DNA of 64,000 nt from Gracilaria gracilis (Eukaryota > Rhodophyta > Florideophyceae > Gracilariales > Gracilariaceae). Shown one piece after another: positions 40,640 to 52,527 of the stretch. Made by a program: the position numbers and the translations under genes. Position 1 is the stretch's first letter, and the number at the start of each line of letters is the position of its first letter. The notes under the pieces are model-generated. The model did no database searches. It had not been told where the DNA came from and worked only from the letters and a program-made list of their open reading frames with translations. The stretch is taken from NCBI GenBank assembly GCA_030374805.1, contig JARGSG010000193.1:372001-436000 (forward strand). Direction: 5' to 3'.

Positions 40640-43481
40640 TCAGGGAACCGCTTGTGGGTCACGCGCGGATTCTCCGCGTTCCTTCCTGGACTGAACCGTC
40701 TGAGGTGCAACCGTGATTCGGTCAATAGAGATTGTATTCTCTACACCATCTTGGTTCACCGTTACCGTATGGTCGGTCGACCGAACTACCTTGAAAGGTC
40801 CCGATGATTTCGGAAGAAGCTTAGAATTGATATCTCTATCAATAGCTTCATCATCAGCTTCATCACCCGGTCGTGGTTTAGCTCCTTTCGGAGGGTGGTC
40901 AATAAAGACATATTGACCCGGCGTAGCCGTTACCACTTGGGTTACCTTACGGTCGTAGTCCTCCTTGTACCGCTTCTGGGATGCTGTGAGCTTGCTCTCA
41001 GCATGCTTGAGAGCACGTCTCAACCTCAAAAGGGTATTCCGTTTGACCTGTGACGGTGTGAGCGCTCCGGCGGCTTCTTGTCCTAATGGGTCCCCTTCAA
41101 CAACAATATCTGGTGGGTGTCTTGACAGTATTAGATCGAACGGCGTAGTTTGCGTCGCTCGATGAACCTGAAGGTTATATGCATATGTCAAGGGCTGCAC
41201 GAGCTCGTCCCAACCAGTTTGGTGTTCTTCCGTATAATGTCGCAGCCTAGATACCAGTGTTCGGTTAAAGCGCTCCACTTGCCCATTCGTTTGCGGATGG
41301 TAGGCAGTAGTGAAGTAGTGCTTAATACCCAAGAGGTTACAAACAGCTTCAAAGAACTTCGAAGCTAAGTTCGAACCATTGTCGGTAAGTAGATAAAGCG
41401 GTGCACCATACGGGTAGATCCAATTGTTCAAGAACGCCACCGCGGGGGTCGTCGATTTCGTGTCCTTCAAGGGTATCGCTCGCGTGAGCTTCGAGAACCT
41501 GTCGGTGATTACGATGATGTACTGATATCCCCTTGTGGTTTTTGGTAATGGACCCAGAAGGTCTATTGCGACGAACTCGAGAGGACCCGCTGCAGGGAAT
41601 AACTTCAAGTATTTCCTTTGCTTCCGGAGACCTCCGCGGGTACGTACGCAAGATTCACATTGACCTACAAAGGTATATATATCATTAGCCATATGAGGCC
41701 AGTAGTACCCTTGCCTCAAGGTGTAGTACATTCTCGTACCTCCAGGGTGTCCTGATAGCCTTGGGTAGTGGGCTAGGTACAGCACCCGAGGGCGCAGCAC
41801 CTTGGGCACTACCTTCTGAAGGGAACCATCAATAGGAGCTCGCCTCACCAGGAAACCATTTCGGTCGACGTCAAAATTCGAGTCTTTCATACCTACTTGG
41901 TCCATGAGAGAGCGGCAATAAACATCGTTTGATTGCTCTCTCAGGAATTCCTCGCGGGTAATTGGCATGACGTCTGTTTCCTCGAGGGCGAGTATTTCCC
42001 GAGCGATGGCATCACTAAACCACGTATCCTCTTCGGGTAGAGTCCAGTAACCTTCTAAGGTATCACCATCAGGGTTGGTAGAGATGGTAAAGCATGGGAT
42101 ATCATCCTCTACCGGCTCGGTGTCCAAACCATCTGTGGTAATGCGAGACATCGCGTCTGCGACATTGTGCTTGATACCTGGACGGTACTGTACGTCATAC
42201 TCGAACTCTGAAAGTCGTAACCGCCATCGGGCAAGTCTGCCTGATGCGTCGGCCAGACCCAGTATCCACCGTAGGGCATCATGGTCGGTTCGAAGCGTGA
42301 ACCTTTCACCATATAGGTAGGGACGGAGCATCAACATGCTCCAGACTACTGCCAGACATTCCTTTTCGGTTGTTGTGTAGTTCTTTTCTGCAGCGTGCAA
42401 AGCACGGCTCCAGTACCCTATAGGTAGTTTTGTCGCCGTTTTCTTGCTCCTGCATAAGACAACAACCAATTTGGGCGTCCGAAGCGTCAGTATCCAACGT
42501 GTATCGTAAACCAGCTTTGGGGAATGCCAAGATGGGAGGTGTCAAGAGCGCATGTTTCAGCGCCTCGAACGCATCCATTTCCTCATTGGTAAGACATTCA
42601 AACCTTGTAGGTTGACCTTTCAGCAGCTTCCTGTTGAGGGGAGCCGCTATCTTGGCAAATCCCTTGATAAACCGGCGGTACACATTGCACACACCTATAA
42701 AGGATCGGATTTCCGTCTGGGACGTGGATGGCTTCGCCTCCTGCACGGCCCGGATATTCCGCGGCGTCACTTCTAACCTCCCAGGGCTGATGATATGACC
42801 AAGGTATTCTACCTCTTTGGTGAAGAATTCGCACTTGCGGAGCTTCAACGTTACTCCAGATTCCCTCAAAAGGTTCAAAACTTCCCTAACATGGTGGAAA
42901 TGTTCCTCTACCGTTCTGGAATATATGATTACATCGTCGATGTATACCAGAGCGGTTCTCCACTTCACCTTCGAAAGGATTATATCTAACGCCCTCTGAA
43001 AGGTAGCCGGGGCATTTCGCAACCCAAAGGGCATACGCGTAAAGCGGAATAACCCAGCGTGGCAAGTAAACGTAGTTTTGTCCTTGTCTTCTTCCCTGAT
43101 AGGTACCTGCCAATAACCACAATTGGCATCGAGCGTAGTAAAGATCTTGGCGTTGCCCAACAAATCTATACACTCGTCCATTCTAGGTATTGGGTACGAA
43201 TCCCTAATGGTCATACTATTCAGTCTTCTGTAGTCCACACAGAACCGCATACGGGTATCATTCTTCTTTGTGACGAGAACCACAGGGCTGGCCCAGTCCG
43301 CATTTGCTGGTTCTATGACACCTTTCACGGAGCATTCTCTCGACCTCATTGAGCTCAACCTCCCGGGCTTTTGGACCTGCACGGTAAGGCTGCTGGTAAA
43401 TGGGTTTCCAGCCAGGCACCATATCAATACGGTGCTCTGTAGCCTCAATTTGGCCCAACCGGCCCGACCACATGGGTTCAA
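40640..43481 (-). mobile_element. Chromovirus 2 reverse transcriptase, RNase H and integrase
   Basis: RT has FCVDYRRLN and the catalytic YIDDVIIYS box; RNase H has LDTDASDAQIG and TEKECLAVVWSM; integrase has the zinc-binding HYPRLSGHPG region, then DLLGPL, LLTDNGSNL and YHPQTNGQVERFN. The order is that of Ty3/Gypsy elements. The region has a small number of breaks. Confidence 0.93.
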
Positions 43482-43551
43482 ATTCTTCTAAGAGACTGAG
43501 GATCCGGTCTCGGAGAGCCTGGTTCTCCGCACCGATCTGGACTTCCTCTCT

Positions 43552-44535
43552 CTAATTCCGCACTGGGTCCAGTTCCATAGTCTTTTCCTGATCCCTATCC
43601 TTAAAGGTATTGGCGATCTTCTGTTCCATTTTGGTATTTGTCGATAACGGGGGCGCATATGCAGGGTATGGCGCCTCCGTTCCCCCCCGTTCCTTAGAGG
43701 TGGCGACCTCGCCCAACCCATTAGGTGAGACCGTGAAAACCCCTTGTGGTGCCGGCAATGCGATTCCAATAGTGGTATTCTTGGGTAACTTAACAATGTG
43801 ATTGCTAAAGTTACTCAAGTACACCTTGAAGGATTGGTTAGGGATATTGTCGATAATCCCGTTTGCCATCAAGGCGAGATGTCTTTCTGCCAACCTAGGA
43901 TGGTTCTGTAGCATTACCAATCCTGGAACTGCGCATGAGACATTCACTACCATTTGGGTCATAGCCGGAATTGAAACCAATTTGGTGAGCCGTATCTTGT
44001 TTGAAACCGTTTCGGTGGGTATATTGAACCTCGGCTTCTTACGCCAACCATTTTTGGTCTCCGTATTACCCAGTATGGCAATACGACCACCTTGACGGAG
44101 AGCGACCGTTCGGGACCCTGGCAAAATTGCCTTGACATGTTTGTCAATAAAGTTGGTCCCGAGGATACAGTCTGTCGCCAGACGATCCACCACAAAGAAA
44201 TTGAGCTTCACCTTCAAGGTTCCAAGTTGTACCACAGTGGTTAACATTCCTCTAAGGTGCAGTGGGCGCTCATTAGCGTCCACCAGCGGGTTGATAGTCG
44301 GGGCAGGCCGAATGTTCCGCAAGACCGCATCGGGTATGACGCGAGCGTTTAGCACATTCGGACCGGCGCCGGTATCGAGTACACACGCAACGGGGACCTG
44401 TAGGTAATTGAGAAAGCTTACTGAAGCATTAACTTTATAGTTATTGTACTTCATTAGACACACCACATTGGGTACATCTGATTCTTCTTTTTCCACCATT
44501 AAGGTTTCCCGTTCCGGTATCGACGGGCCTTCCAA
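43552..44535 (-). mobile_element. Chromovirus 2 protease region
   Basis: Aspartic protease motif CVLDTGAGPNVL followed by the flap-like and ILGTNFIDKH segments, aligning with the protease of chromovirus 1. Confidence 0.85.
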
Positions 44536-44555
44536 TTCACGGTTAGGGGTGGCCC

Positions 44556-46728
44556 TTACGCTAACCGTTCGGTGTTTTCCTGCTCCTCCGGAGCGGGACT
44601 GTCCTTCTCCAAGATTGGTGTTTCCTCGACGAGATGAACCTGAGATGGTGATGGTTGAGCTTGTACCCTCTTTCCAGATCCATATAGGTTACGGTGGTTT
44701 TGCTGCCTGGCACTGATCAGATGTTCGCGCACCCCTGGGGGTATTTTGTCACATCTGTTCGCCAGATGGTCTGGCGACAAACAGAGCCAGCAAACCAATC
44801 CACCTGTCTGGGGATCACGCATTGCCATAGAGGTAGGTCGGGTAACCGGATTGGTTGGTGCTGTATCATATGAAGATGCTTGCGAACCACCCGTTGAGGT
44901 TTGTTGAGTGCTCGCCGCACTTGGTGGCGACCTTACCGAAGCTGGTGGTACTGTCGACGACCAATTACCAATGGAGGTGGTTCGTGACTGAGCCTGCGGC
45001 GCAGTCACGAGATGAACTGCCATTCCTGTTGGTACGCGAATGAGCGAATCTCCCTCTGAGGTAGTGCTTTCTTCTAGCTGCAATACTGACCGTTTCGGTT
45101 TATCCTTTGAGGTATGGGACGCCGACGGCTTCTTTCCGTGACGGAGAGTGTCACCTAGTCCCTGGGCATAACGGGCAAGCCCATTATAGTCCACCTTACG
45201 GTTGTTCGCCAGGTAATTGCGTACCTGCGAACGGATCGCTTTGTCAACATTGTCGGCAAAGAGCGACTTCAACCTAGTAGTGGTAAAGACATTACCGCAT
45301 CGGGTGGCCAGATTCCAAAGGCCCAACGAGAATTCCATTTCGGTTTGGCTAGAGCGTTGGCGATATGCCTGCACCTCAGCGTAACCTTCCTGGATAACCT
45401 CATCGGTAGCGTAAGTTTCCAACATGAACTTAACCACTTCTGGGTACGTCTCTAACATCTCTGTCCCCTCTTCATCAACCGCCAGGGTATTTCCACGGAG
45501 CCTACCTTGCAGCAAGTGGTAAGCTTGACCTTTAAGGTAAAACTAGAATAACCACATGGCAGCACCTTCGGAAAAACCATTTTGGTCACATGCAATCTTG
45601 AACTTCTGTAGAAACTCAATTACCGCAATGGGATCATCACCTGTGAAGGTAGTATCACCCATCTGGAAGCTGAGCTTCTTATGGTGCTTGGTGATCTTCT
45701 GCGCAACCTCTTGGGTGTAAGCAGAGGATCGGTTTCTCAACCGATATGACCTATAATCAACCGCTTTGGTGAACATATCGTTCAGCGGCTGACGCACCTC
45801 TAGGGTTGTATCGGTGTCCGAATCCGAGTCGGACGACTCGTACCGTTTTCTTCTTACCTTTCCGGTTTCTCTTTGACGACTTCTTCGCCAACCTGTTCGG
45901 TTTCTTCTTGCGTCTACCTTTACGGTCATCATCCGACGATGAACCAGTATCGGTATCGGAGCTCGAGGAATCGGGGTCAGAGTCGTAGCCGCGATTCTTT
46001 CCCTTTTTCCTCCTCCTTTCTTTACCCTTGCGGTTTCTTCTTCGTCGCCCCTCATCTGGGTCAGACGAATCGTCCTCAGGTGCACCAGCCTTGGTGTCCT
46101 TTCGAACGTTACCTCCAATGGGTGGCAAGTACACGTCTCGAGGGCTCATCTCTATATGGCCCTCTTGACCTTGCCTTAAACCTTGTAGGTACGCACTATC
46201 GGCCGGAATTGGCTTGATTGGTGCGGAAGAACCAGCAGGGATCCCTTGTGGTATGCGAGTAACCACATTCACCCCAGGGGTTTTGGCTTCCGCCATTCCT
46301 TCAGAAACCCAAAGGTCTTGAACCACTCGGTAGATATGCTCCCGGGCACCCGTGAAGAGGTATGTTTCAACCAATTTAGGTATGCGTTGAGAGAGCTCGT
46401 GCACGGCTCGATCAACCACCAAGCGGGTAACGGCGTCCATGTCCATTGAGGTCATAGCTTCATTAACCGTAGCGGTAAAAAGAGCTTTCGCTCGATCTTC
46501 CAATTGAAGCCAAAGGTCCTCAACCGTTGTCGGCAAATCTTTGTTAGGTTTAGGAGCCAACGGTGGCTGAGTGCCCGTATCCTTTGAGGTTCCGGCCCGA
46601 GGTTGCCGAAGCAACTCCTCGGGATTATCCAGAATGGGTTTAGCGGCCGAAGCCGCAGCAGAACCCTTGTGGCTAGGTGGCGCGCTAGAGCCACGAGTAA
46701 TCCTTTTAGGTCTTTCCATAGTGACCAA
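44556..46728 (-). mobile_element. Chromovirus 2 gag region
   Basis: A charged Ser/Asp/Lys-rich N-terminal part, a gag core (KIACDQNGFSEGAAMWLF) and a zinc knuckle CWLCLSPDHLANRC of the CX2CX4HX4C type. As in chromovirus 1, coding lies in overlapping frames. Confidence 0.85.
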
Positions 46729-46843
46729 TAGTGGTATCCAATTGCTTCGCGAGTATTCCTACGAAACCAAATAGGTGTGTGAACTTCCAGAATTCTTTCG
46801 AATGTCTTCTGTTCACCAGTAAAGGTACGACAAAAACCAAGAA

Positions 46844-46863
46844 ACTTCTAGGTCGGGAGACCA
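46844..46863 (-). promoter_or_regulatory. Primer-binding-like site of chromovirus 2
   Basis: Three bases inside the LTR the minus strand reads TGGTCTCCCGACCTAG. It matches the site of chromovirus 1 except in the loop of a GGTC...GACC hairpin. Confidence 0.6.
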
Positions 46864-46866
46864 AAA

Positions 46867-47373
46867 TGTCGTACAAATACCGATAAGGTGTGGGGTCCGC
46901 CTGGTAGAGGGAGCGCGCGAGGGCTCAACCTAAAGGGGAAAAACACACAACCAATATGGTAGTAGGGCACCTGAAACCCGCAGGGGCAAACGGCGGGGCA
47001 ACTAGTCTAGACCGTGTAGGTGTACGGTAGTAGACGTCGACGCGCGGTAAAACCTGAATAATAATAGAGTAGCAAGTGACCAAGATGGTATAGTTACTGC
47101 CCTAGTGGTGCCTCACTTTACAATACCCGAGGGGGAAGGCGAGGTGCACCACAATATATACAAGGTGCACCGACGCCGATCTCCCATGCGAGCATGACGT
47201 CATCGGCTGTGCCCATGACCTACTGTCATGGGCCAGCAATGCTAAACTATCCTAGACTATAAATTAGAAATTAGAATTATAAAATACAGAATACCAATTG
47301 GGTACAGTGCAGCCCGCAAGGCGCACCAGTAGGCCCACGTGGCACCAACCCATTGAGGCCTCATTGTACTACA
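46867..47373 (-). repeat. Chromovirus 2 LTR, 5' side in element sense
   Basis: 507 bp, partner of 37582-38089. TTTTG follows, then the piggyBac-type transposase gene resumes. Confidence 0.95.
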
Positions 47374-47378
47374 TTTTG

Positions 47379-50300
47379 CGGCATCGGGCAAACGACCTTT
47401 CTTTTTTGCTATTGATAGGCGATATATTACCCCAACATTGTTGACCTGAGCACAAAGTAATCGTCCCACTACACTGACAATTGGATTCTCCGAGGAGTTA
47501 GTGTGGCATAGATTCTGCATATTCCTGCTAAATTCGTCAACTCCTCCTTTCAAAAGGTTCCAGAATACCAAACATGACGGGCGAATCATACGCGGCGGTG
47601 GCAACGGTCCCTTCTGCTGGCACAGGATTTTGTAAGCGCGACTAAGGTTATAGAACGAGCCAAATGAATATAGGTCAGTAGCAAAATGGCTCAGAAGCAG
47701 CTCGTCGTAAGCTTCTGGAATTCTTGTAGCATCCTGTCCAATCCATTGAAACCCAATCTCCCTGAGGCTGGAGAGGCAGTAGCAGTAGTCCGCTATGAAA
47801 CCAGATTACCGCATAGATTATATTGCCTACTCCCAGATTGCTACCTTTGGCCACAACAAACAAAACCGTATGTTTTCCAAAAACAGCTGCGTGATGAATG
47901 CATTGCAGCCGATACTCTGTGCTTGGCACCATTTGGTGAAACACATCCAGAGAATACTCTGATCCTCCTATGTTTCCAACGAGGTTCAATGGACTGTACC
48001 GATCTCGGACAGTTTCAGCTTCTTTGATTGTTTGCAAAGAGGTCATTGTTTTTATCTCTACCGCAGCGACAGTATTGTGTTCACCTGCCTTCGAGAACAC
48101 CACAATCCCATCAGGGCTTCCTGCTGGCAGCCTTATGCTCCTCGATCCAATTAGCCCAATTGTTCTAATGCGATGTATTGTATGCTTGCTCTCGTATTGG
48201 CTCCTCATATGTGTTCCCGTTTGGAGCGCAATGGAACAAGTCACGCGACAATTTTCAAAGAATCTTGGCAGACTCTTTAAAACTTTTTGCTCGTTGAATG
48301 ATCCTTCTTTCATGCCAGCGGTGGCTGCTAAGGGCTTCATAAACCAGGCATCCAGAGATGCTTCATAGAGAGATTTACGGAGAGCAGTCGTCAGCTCCTG
48401 TATTGTGGGTGCCGTTGCAGTCACTGGTACAAGTTCGATTAGTCCCTCACTTACGTCTTTCTTCAACTGGAGTATTTTTGCCTTCAAGACAGGTCTAGTG
48501 GCTGACGACGCTGGTTGGTGTCCCACTTTGACCAAAATGGAGACCAAGACATCCTTCCGTAGACTTTGAAGAGATGTCGCGGTCGCACTCATCACATTCG
48601 ATATGGCTTCACTGCCATCTATATCAGGTGCAGGATTGCGTTGCTTCATCCCCAACCCCTCCAACACACCGGTCCATTTAGACCGCAACAAGTTCTGTGC
48701 TGCACACTTATCGTTCGGTAGTGCGTTGGCGCCGAACGTTGGACTCCGCCCACAAAGAAGCTCGGCGCTTGACTTCAAGTGGTTATTAAAATCGGACGCA
48801 AAAGCTCTGAAGAACCCATGTGTTGTTCTAGAAGTGAATTCAAAAGCTCTAGCTAAGAACCAACCTGGATCTTCCGACTGTAAGATTGTGTACTCTTCTA
48901 TTTGATTCAAGGCGAGACCTAGCCTGACTGATGCCACATCGCCTGTTCTGTGACACTGCACGGCGCCTTCAACCGTCTCGTCTTCACAAGCTGCTTCCTT
49001 CTCCGGCCTTGGACAGTATATTTCATGGCGCCTCTCGACGCATTCGGGCTCTAAAGAGCGCCCGATAAACTCCGTCTTTGGTATCAAAGTGAACAAATTT
49101 GCGCCAAAGAGGGGCATATTATTGTGATACACAGACGCGATTCTACCGGAGTAACTCTCACGATACACAATAGCTTGGATTTCCTTTCCTGCTTTCGCCG
49201 TGGGTCGTCTCACTGCGCTGTATACCGCCCTGCATCCCTTCTCTCCAACCACCATTCCTTTGTGCCTTTTCCGAATGAGTCCATCCCCGAAAACAAAGGG
49301 ATAATCTAAGCTTCTCTTTTGGGTTCCAATACCGGTGGCACCTAGTCGATCATTAATGAAATCAATAGTTTCTCTCGAGTTGTAGCCACGATCTGCTGCA
49401 AAGATTGCATCAGTCATGGCAGTAAGAGACCCAGGGGTGGCCGATCCTTGCACAAGCTGAACCAGTCGCTCCCAAACATGTATCGTCTTCTCCCCGGGCC
49501 TGGAGAAATGACATGCTAGAAATGCAGAGGAAAGAGCTGAACAAAGAGCATTGTTCACGGGTCCTAGAGCTTTCTGAGGATTGCTGATGTGGGCCAAGGT
49601 CGTCAATTCAGTAACGGCTCTCGAACGCAGTCGTTGGTGGTCGTCGTCGAGGCTGAAAACGGTTTGACCAGGAATATACAAGAAACGTCTGTTGATTGCT
49701 GACAATTCTTGTTCCAGCTCTGTAATCAACTGATTACCCGCTATGGGCTTGTTTGACCAGCCCAAACCGTATTCCTGCACTCTCTGACGACGCTCAGTCG
49801 TACCATTTAAGGCAGACCAAATTTCAATGTACCGGTCACCACAGATTCCCGTCTGGAAATAGAACTCGTGGTTTTCGCATGACGTCATGATAGACACGCT
49901 AGTACCGTACGAAGCCGCAAGAACGTGGGTCACAATAACGCCCTTTAGTTCCAACAATGTCGCCGTTGGGCGGGACCGCTTTGACAAAACTCTATTCACG
50001 TACACGCGCAGTTTCTCAAGGACGAAAGTTGGTAGAAACACATCGAACACGGCCATCCTCGTTAAAGCAGTGTTATCCATTTGCCCACTACTTGGTCCGT
50101 TCACTTTGATTTCTTCCACGACATTGTCCAACATTTTGTTAGACTCAGTGAGAAACCTACGTTCTAGTAAAGAATCTGCGTTATCAATGCCAATACTTCC
50201 GTCTTCGAAAGCCCCGGCGTACTTCCATCCCTTTAAGCCACCCACCTGGTTTGTACTCTGTCTCTCCTCGCTTACATCATGAATGTGTTCATCGTTAGTA

Positions 50301-50953
50301 TAGTTACCTTCTAAACTATGCTCCTGTAGAACGTCACAAGGTTCTGCAAAGAGGCATGACCAAAAATCTTCTGTAGCCGTTGTTCTCTCTTCCGTAGTGT
50401 TAGAAATCCATTGCGGTGCCATAGTCGAGATAAAATCTTCGCTTGTGTCATGTAGTGCAGTGACTTCATTTTCAGTAATGATTGCTTGACTGGAAGGCAA
50501 TGAGGATGCGTTACTTGCACCCTCATGGAATAGATGTGCATGGTCGGCTGGCTCAAAAGAACTGTCTGAATCAGTAGGAATGTCATTGCCCTCTAATGGA
50601 ACTACGACTTGTCGGGGAACGCCTAATATGTCCACCGTACTGTCTTTATTGCTGCTCTTTTCTTGTTGCACAGCTTCATCCACATTCATTTCTTCCGTAG
50701 GTGCAACACTATACACCGAGTTTTCATGCCCATCCTCACTTTGCTGAGAGCTCTGGTATGCATCCTGTGGACCGACATCGCAGTTCCCATCACTGTGTTG
50801 CGTGAATATCATCGGAGGCGAGCTGATGAGTTCGTCTTCATGGACAAGGCATGGTTTAGATGACTGAGATAGACGCGATCGTGGTTGTTTTACGGGCGAA
50901 GGGGTAACAACGCATACCCTTGGGTCGGAGGAGTGTTCGGATGGTTGAGGCAT
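47379..50953 (-). CDS. Large piggyBac-type transposase with embedded PD-(D/E)XK nuclease, N-terminal and central part
   Basis: Starting at the ATG at 50953, the main frame runs to 47675 (about 1,090 residues). After a Ser/Glu-rich disordered N-terminus of about 270 residues comes a piggyBac-like helical region (FVLEKLRVYVNRVL). The likely first catalytic aspartate is at about residue 434 (FSLDDDHQ) and the second at about 519 (FAADRGYNS). Residues about 920-985 look like a PD-(D/E)XK nuclease: SPDGIVVF near 946 and VAAVEIKTM near 965, as in YqaJ-type exonucleases. The reading then shifts frame near 47675 (short intron or frameshift) into FATDLYSFGSFYNLSRAYKI and NLLKGGVDEF, the third aspartate. 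The chromovirus cuts the gene at 47378; the C-terminus lies at 37052-37581. Confidence 0.7.
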
Positions 50954-51034
50954 GACAGAGGAGAGCAAAGGACAACCAATAACAACGACACAACCCGACG
51001 ATCGTTAGAAAGATCTCGCGACAATGGTCGTCTG

Positions 51035-51193
51035 GCGTGAACGTTGTGGAGAGTGCGTGATGTTCACTCAGCAACTGCGTGAAGTTCTCGCAGCTGCAGA
51101 GTGAGCATCACGCTGAGCAGGGTGACTCACGCAATTTCTCCAAAAATCACCCTGCCCAGCGTGCTCGAAATCGTTCACGCAGCGTGCACGGGG
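51035..51193. repeat. Right terminal inverted repeat, 159 bp
   Basis: Mirror of 36767-36925, ending CGTGCACGGGG before TTAA. It carries the same internal inverted repeat with a few differences. Confidence 0.9.
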
Positions 51194-51406
51194 TTAATCA
51201 GCTTGTTGGTACTCGCCCAATCTTGACGCTTATACTTAGCACACACTAATTCCTTTGAAAGACACTACAAGTTACAGCAAACCTATTTAGCAATGCTTGC
51301 TCCGCATAACACTTGCATTGACCACAAGGAGAACAAGGCACAAAGATAGACATGAAGCCATTTCGAAAAATTTATAACGGAACTATTGTAGTTTTATAAT
51401 TTCAAT

Positions 51407-51850
51407 CAAACAATCAATCGACTAATAAAAAATAGTCGCTCATGTGTGGTGTCCGACACACATTCTCTTATCTAGAGAGCCTAATGATCATCATTGTGGT
51501 ATTAAAAGAAAGAAAACCACGCTTGCGAGAGAAAAGTGAAATGGGAATATGAAGATCGAGTGGATTGAAGGATTGAGACTGCATCCTTTTGTGTGAACCC
51601 ATTCTTGGGAGTGCGTAGCTAAAGCTCATGAAGCATCGTGTTGGTGAGAAATGTAGAGGTGACTGCATTCCTCCTGAAGAGCTAATACAACACATAATGC
51701 TTTCGAAACGTTCTCATATGTTGTTTACAACTTTCTGAGAATAAGGTGTACAGGAGAATTTGGAGCGTATACTGCCGAAAAGAATGCCTCTTTAGCCAAT
51801 ACAGGTCACTGCATTTGCCCAGTCTTGTTGCTGTCTTTGCCAAAGTTTGT
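51407..51850. repeat. Ghost copy of the vWA gene flanks at 52.4-53.6 kb
   Basis: The left part (TCAAACAATCAAT...AATAGTCGC) matches the 3' flank of the vWA gene near 52422-52461. From about 51478 to 51850 it matches the gene's start and 5' flank (53185-53550), with CATCCTTTTGT, TGAAGCATCGTG and TATACTGCCGAA shared. The start codons and a few following codons (MMIIRL) remain, but the rest of the coding region is absent. Confidence 0.75.
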
Positions 51851-52527
51851 GCAAAAATTTTCAAAACAACACTTTTTCTCAATTCATCAGAACTTTGAAA
51901 AGCATTCTTCTCAAAAAAAAGCGCAAAGCTTGGAGCTTTTAGAAACATTCGAAAATAGTTTCGAATAAAATGGTTTAAAACGTATTCAATACAAGGATAC
52001 GTTCAAAACATGTTCAGCACATTACAGTGACAGAAACTTACACTAACGTTATATTCGTGTTTGATATGAAGTACCAACTAAGATGTAATTACAGTAGCAC
52101 TGCTTACTGTATGTCAAACCCGTATTCGAATCTAGTTTTAGGCACTTTTTCTAAATATGAACCACCCAGATATTTCTCTTTGCTTGTAATGTGGTAGACA
52201 AAACAAGCAAAGTTGACATGTTCAGCTTCTTTTTTTTGAATTGAAGGTGGCCATATTTTTTGGATCTTGAATTAAAACCATATTGTTTATTGAACGTTTT
52301 TCAAAGGTTTTTTGAACGTTCCAAACGTCAATAAAACTTTTAAAATGTTCAAGAAAAGTAGTGAACGTTTTAAATGTTTGTATAAAAGCTCCCCATGTGA
52401 CCATTCCCACTAAAGAATTACAGTCAAACAATCAATTGACTACTGAGAATAGTCGCCAATAATACTAAGGGGAGTTCAACCCATAAATATTCGAACAGAA
52501 AATGATGTCAACGCTCTATTAGCGATT
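51851..52527. other. AT-rich gene-free stretch
   Basis: No gene. Around 52285-52375 the word GAACGTT and relatives recur several times. TATAAAAG is present near 52382 but points away from the neighbouring minus-strand gene. Confidence 0.4.

Larger units (their letters stand above)
37577..47378 (-). mobile_element. Ty3/Gypsy chromovirus 2 with target-site duplication
   Basis: The element proper spans 37582-47373 (9.8 kb), read on the minus strand, flanked by the 5-bp duplicate TTTTG (37577-37581 and 47374-47378). LTRs are 508 and 507 bp and differ by about three substitutions and one indel by eye, so it is a recent insertion. Order: gag, protease, RT, RNase H, integrase, chromodomain. Its coding parts have about four or five breaks, some possibly programmed. 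It shares layout, primer-binding-like site and gag organisation with chromovirus 1 but has its own saturating word ACC-N5-GGT and no long accessory frame. Confidence 0.95.
36763..51197 (-). mobile_element. piggyBac-superfamily DNA transposon with TTAA sites, interrupted
   Basis: TTAA occurs at both edges (36763-36766 and 51194-51197) and is followed by inverted repeats starting CCCCGTGCACG, the classical piggyBac arrangement. The element is about 4.6 kb without the chromovirus at 37582-47378 that splits its transposase gene. The inverted repeats are 159 bp and differ at only a few positions. The gene reads on the minus strand from 50953. Confidence 0.9.
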
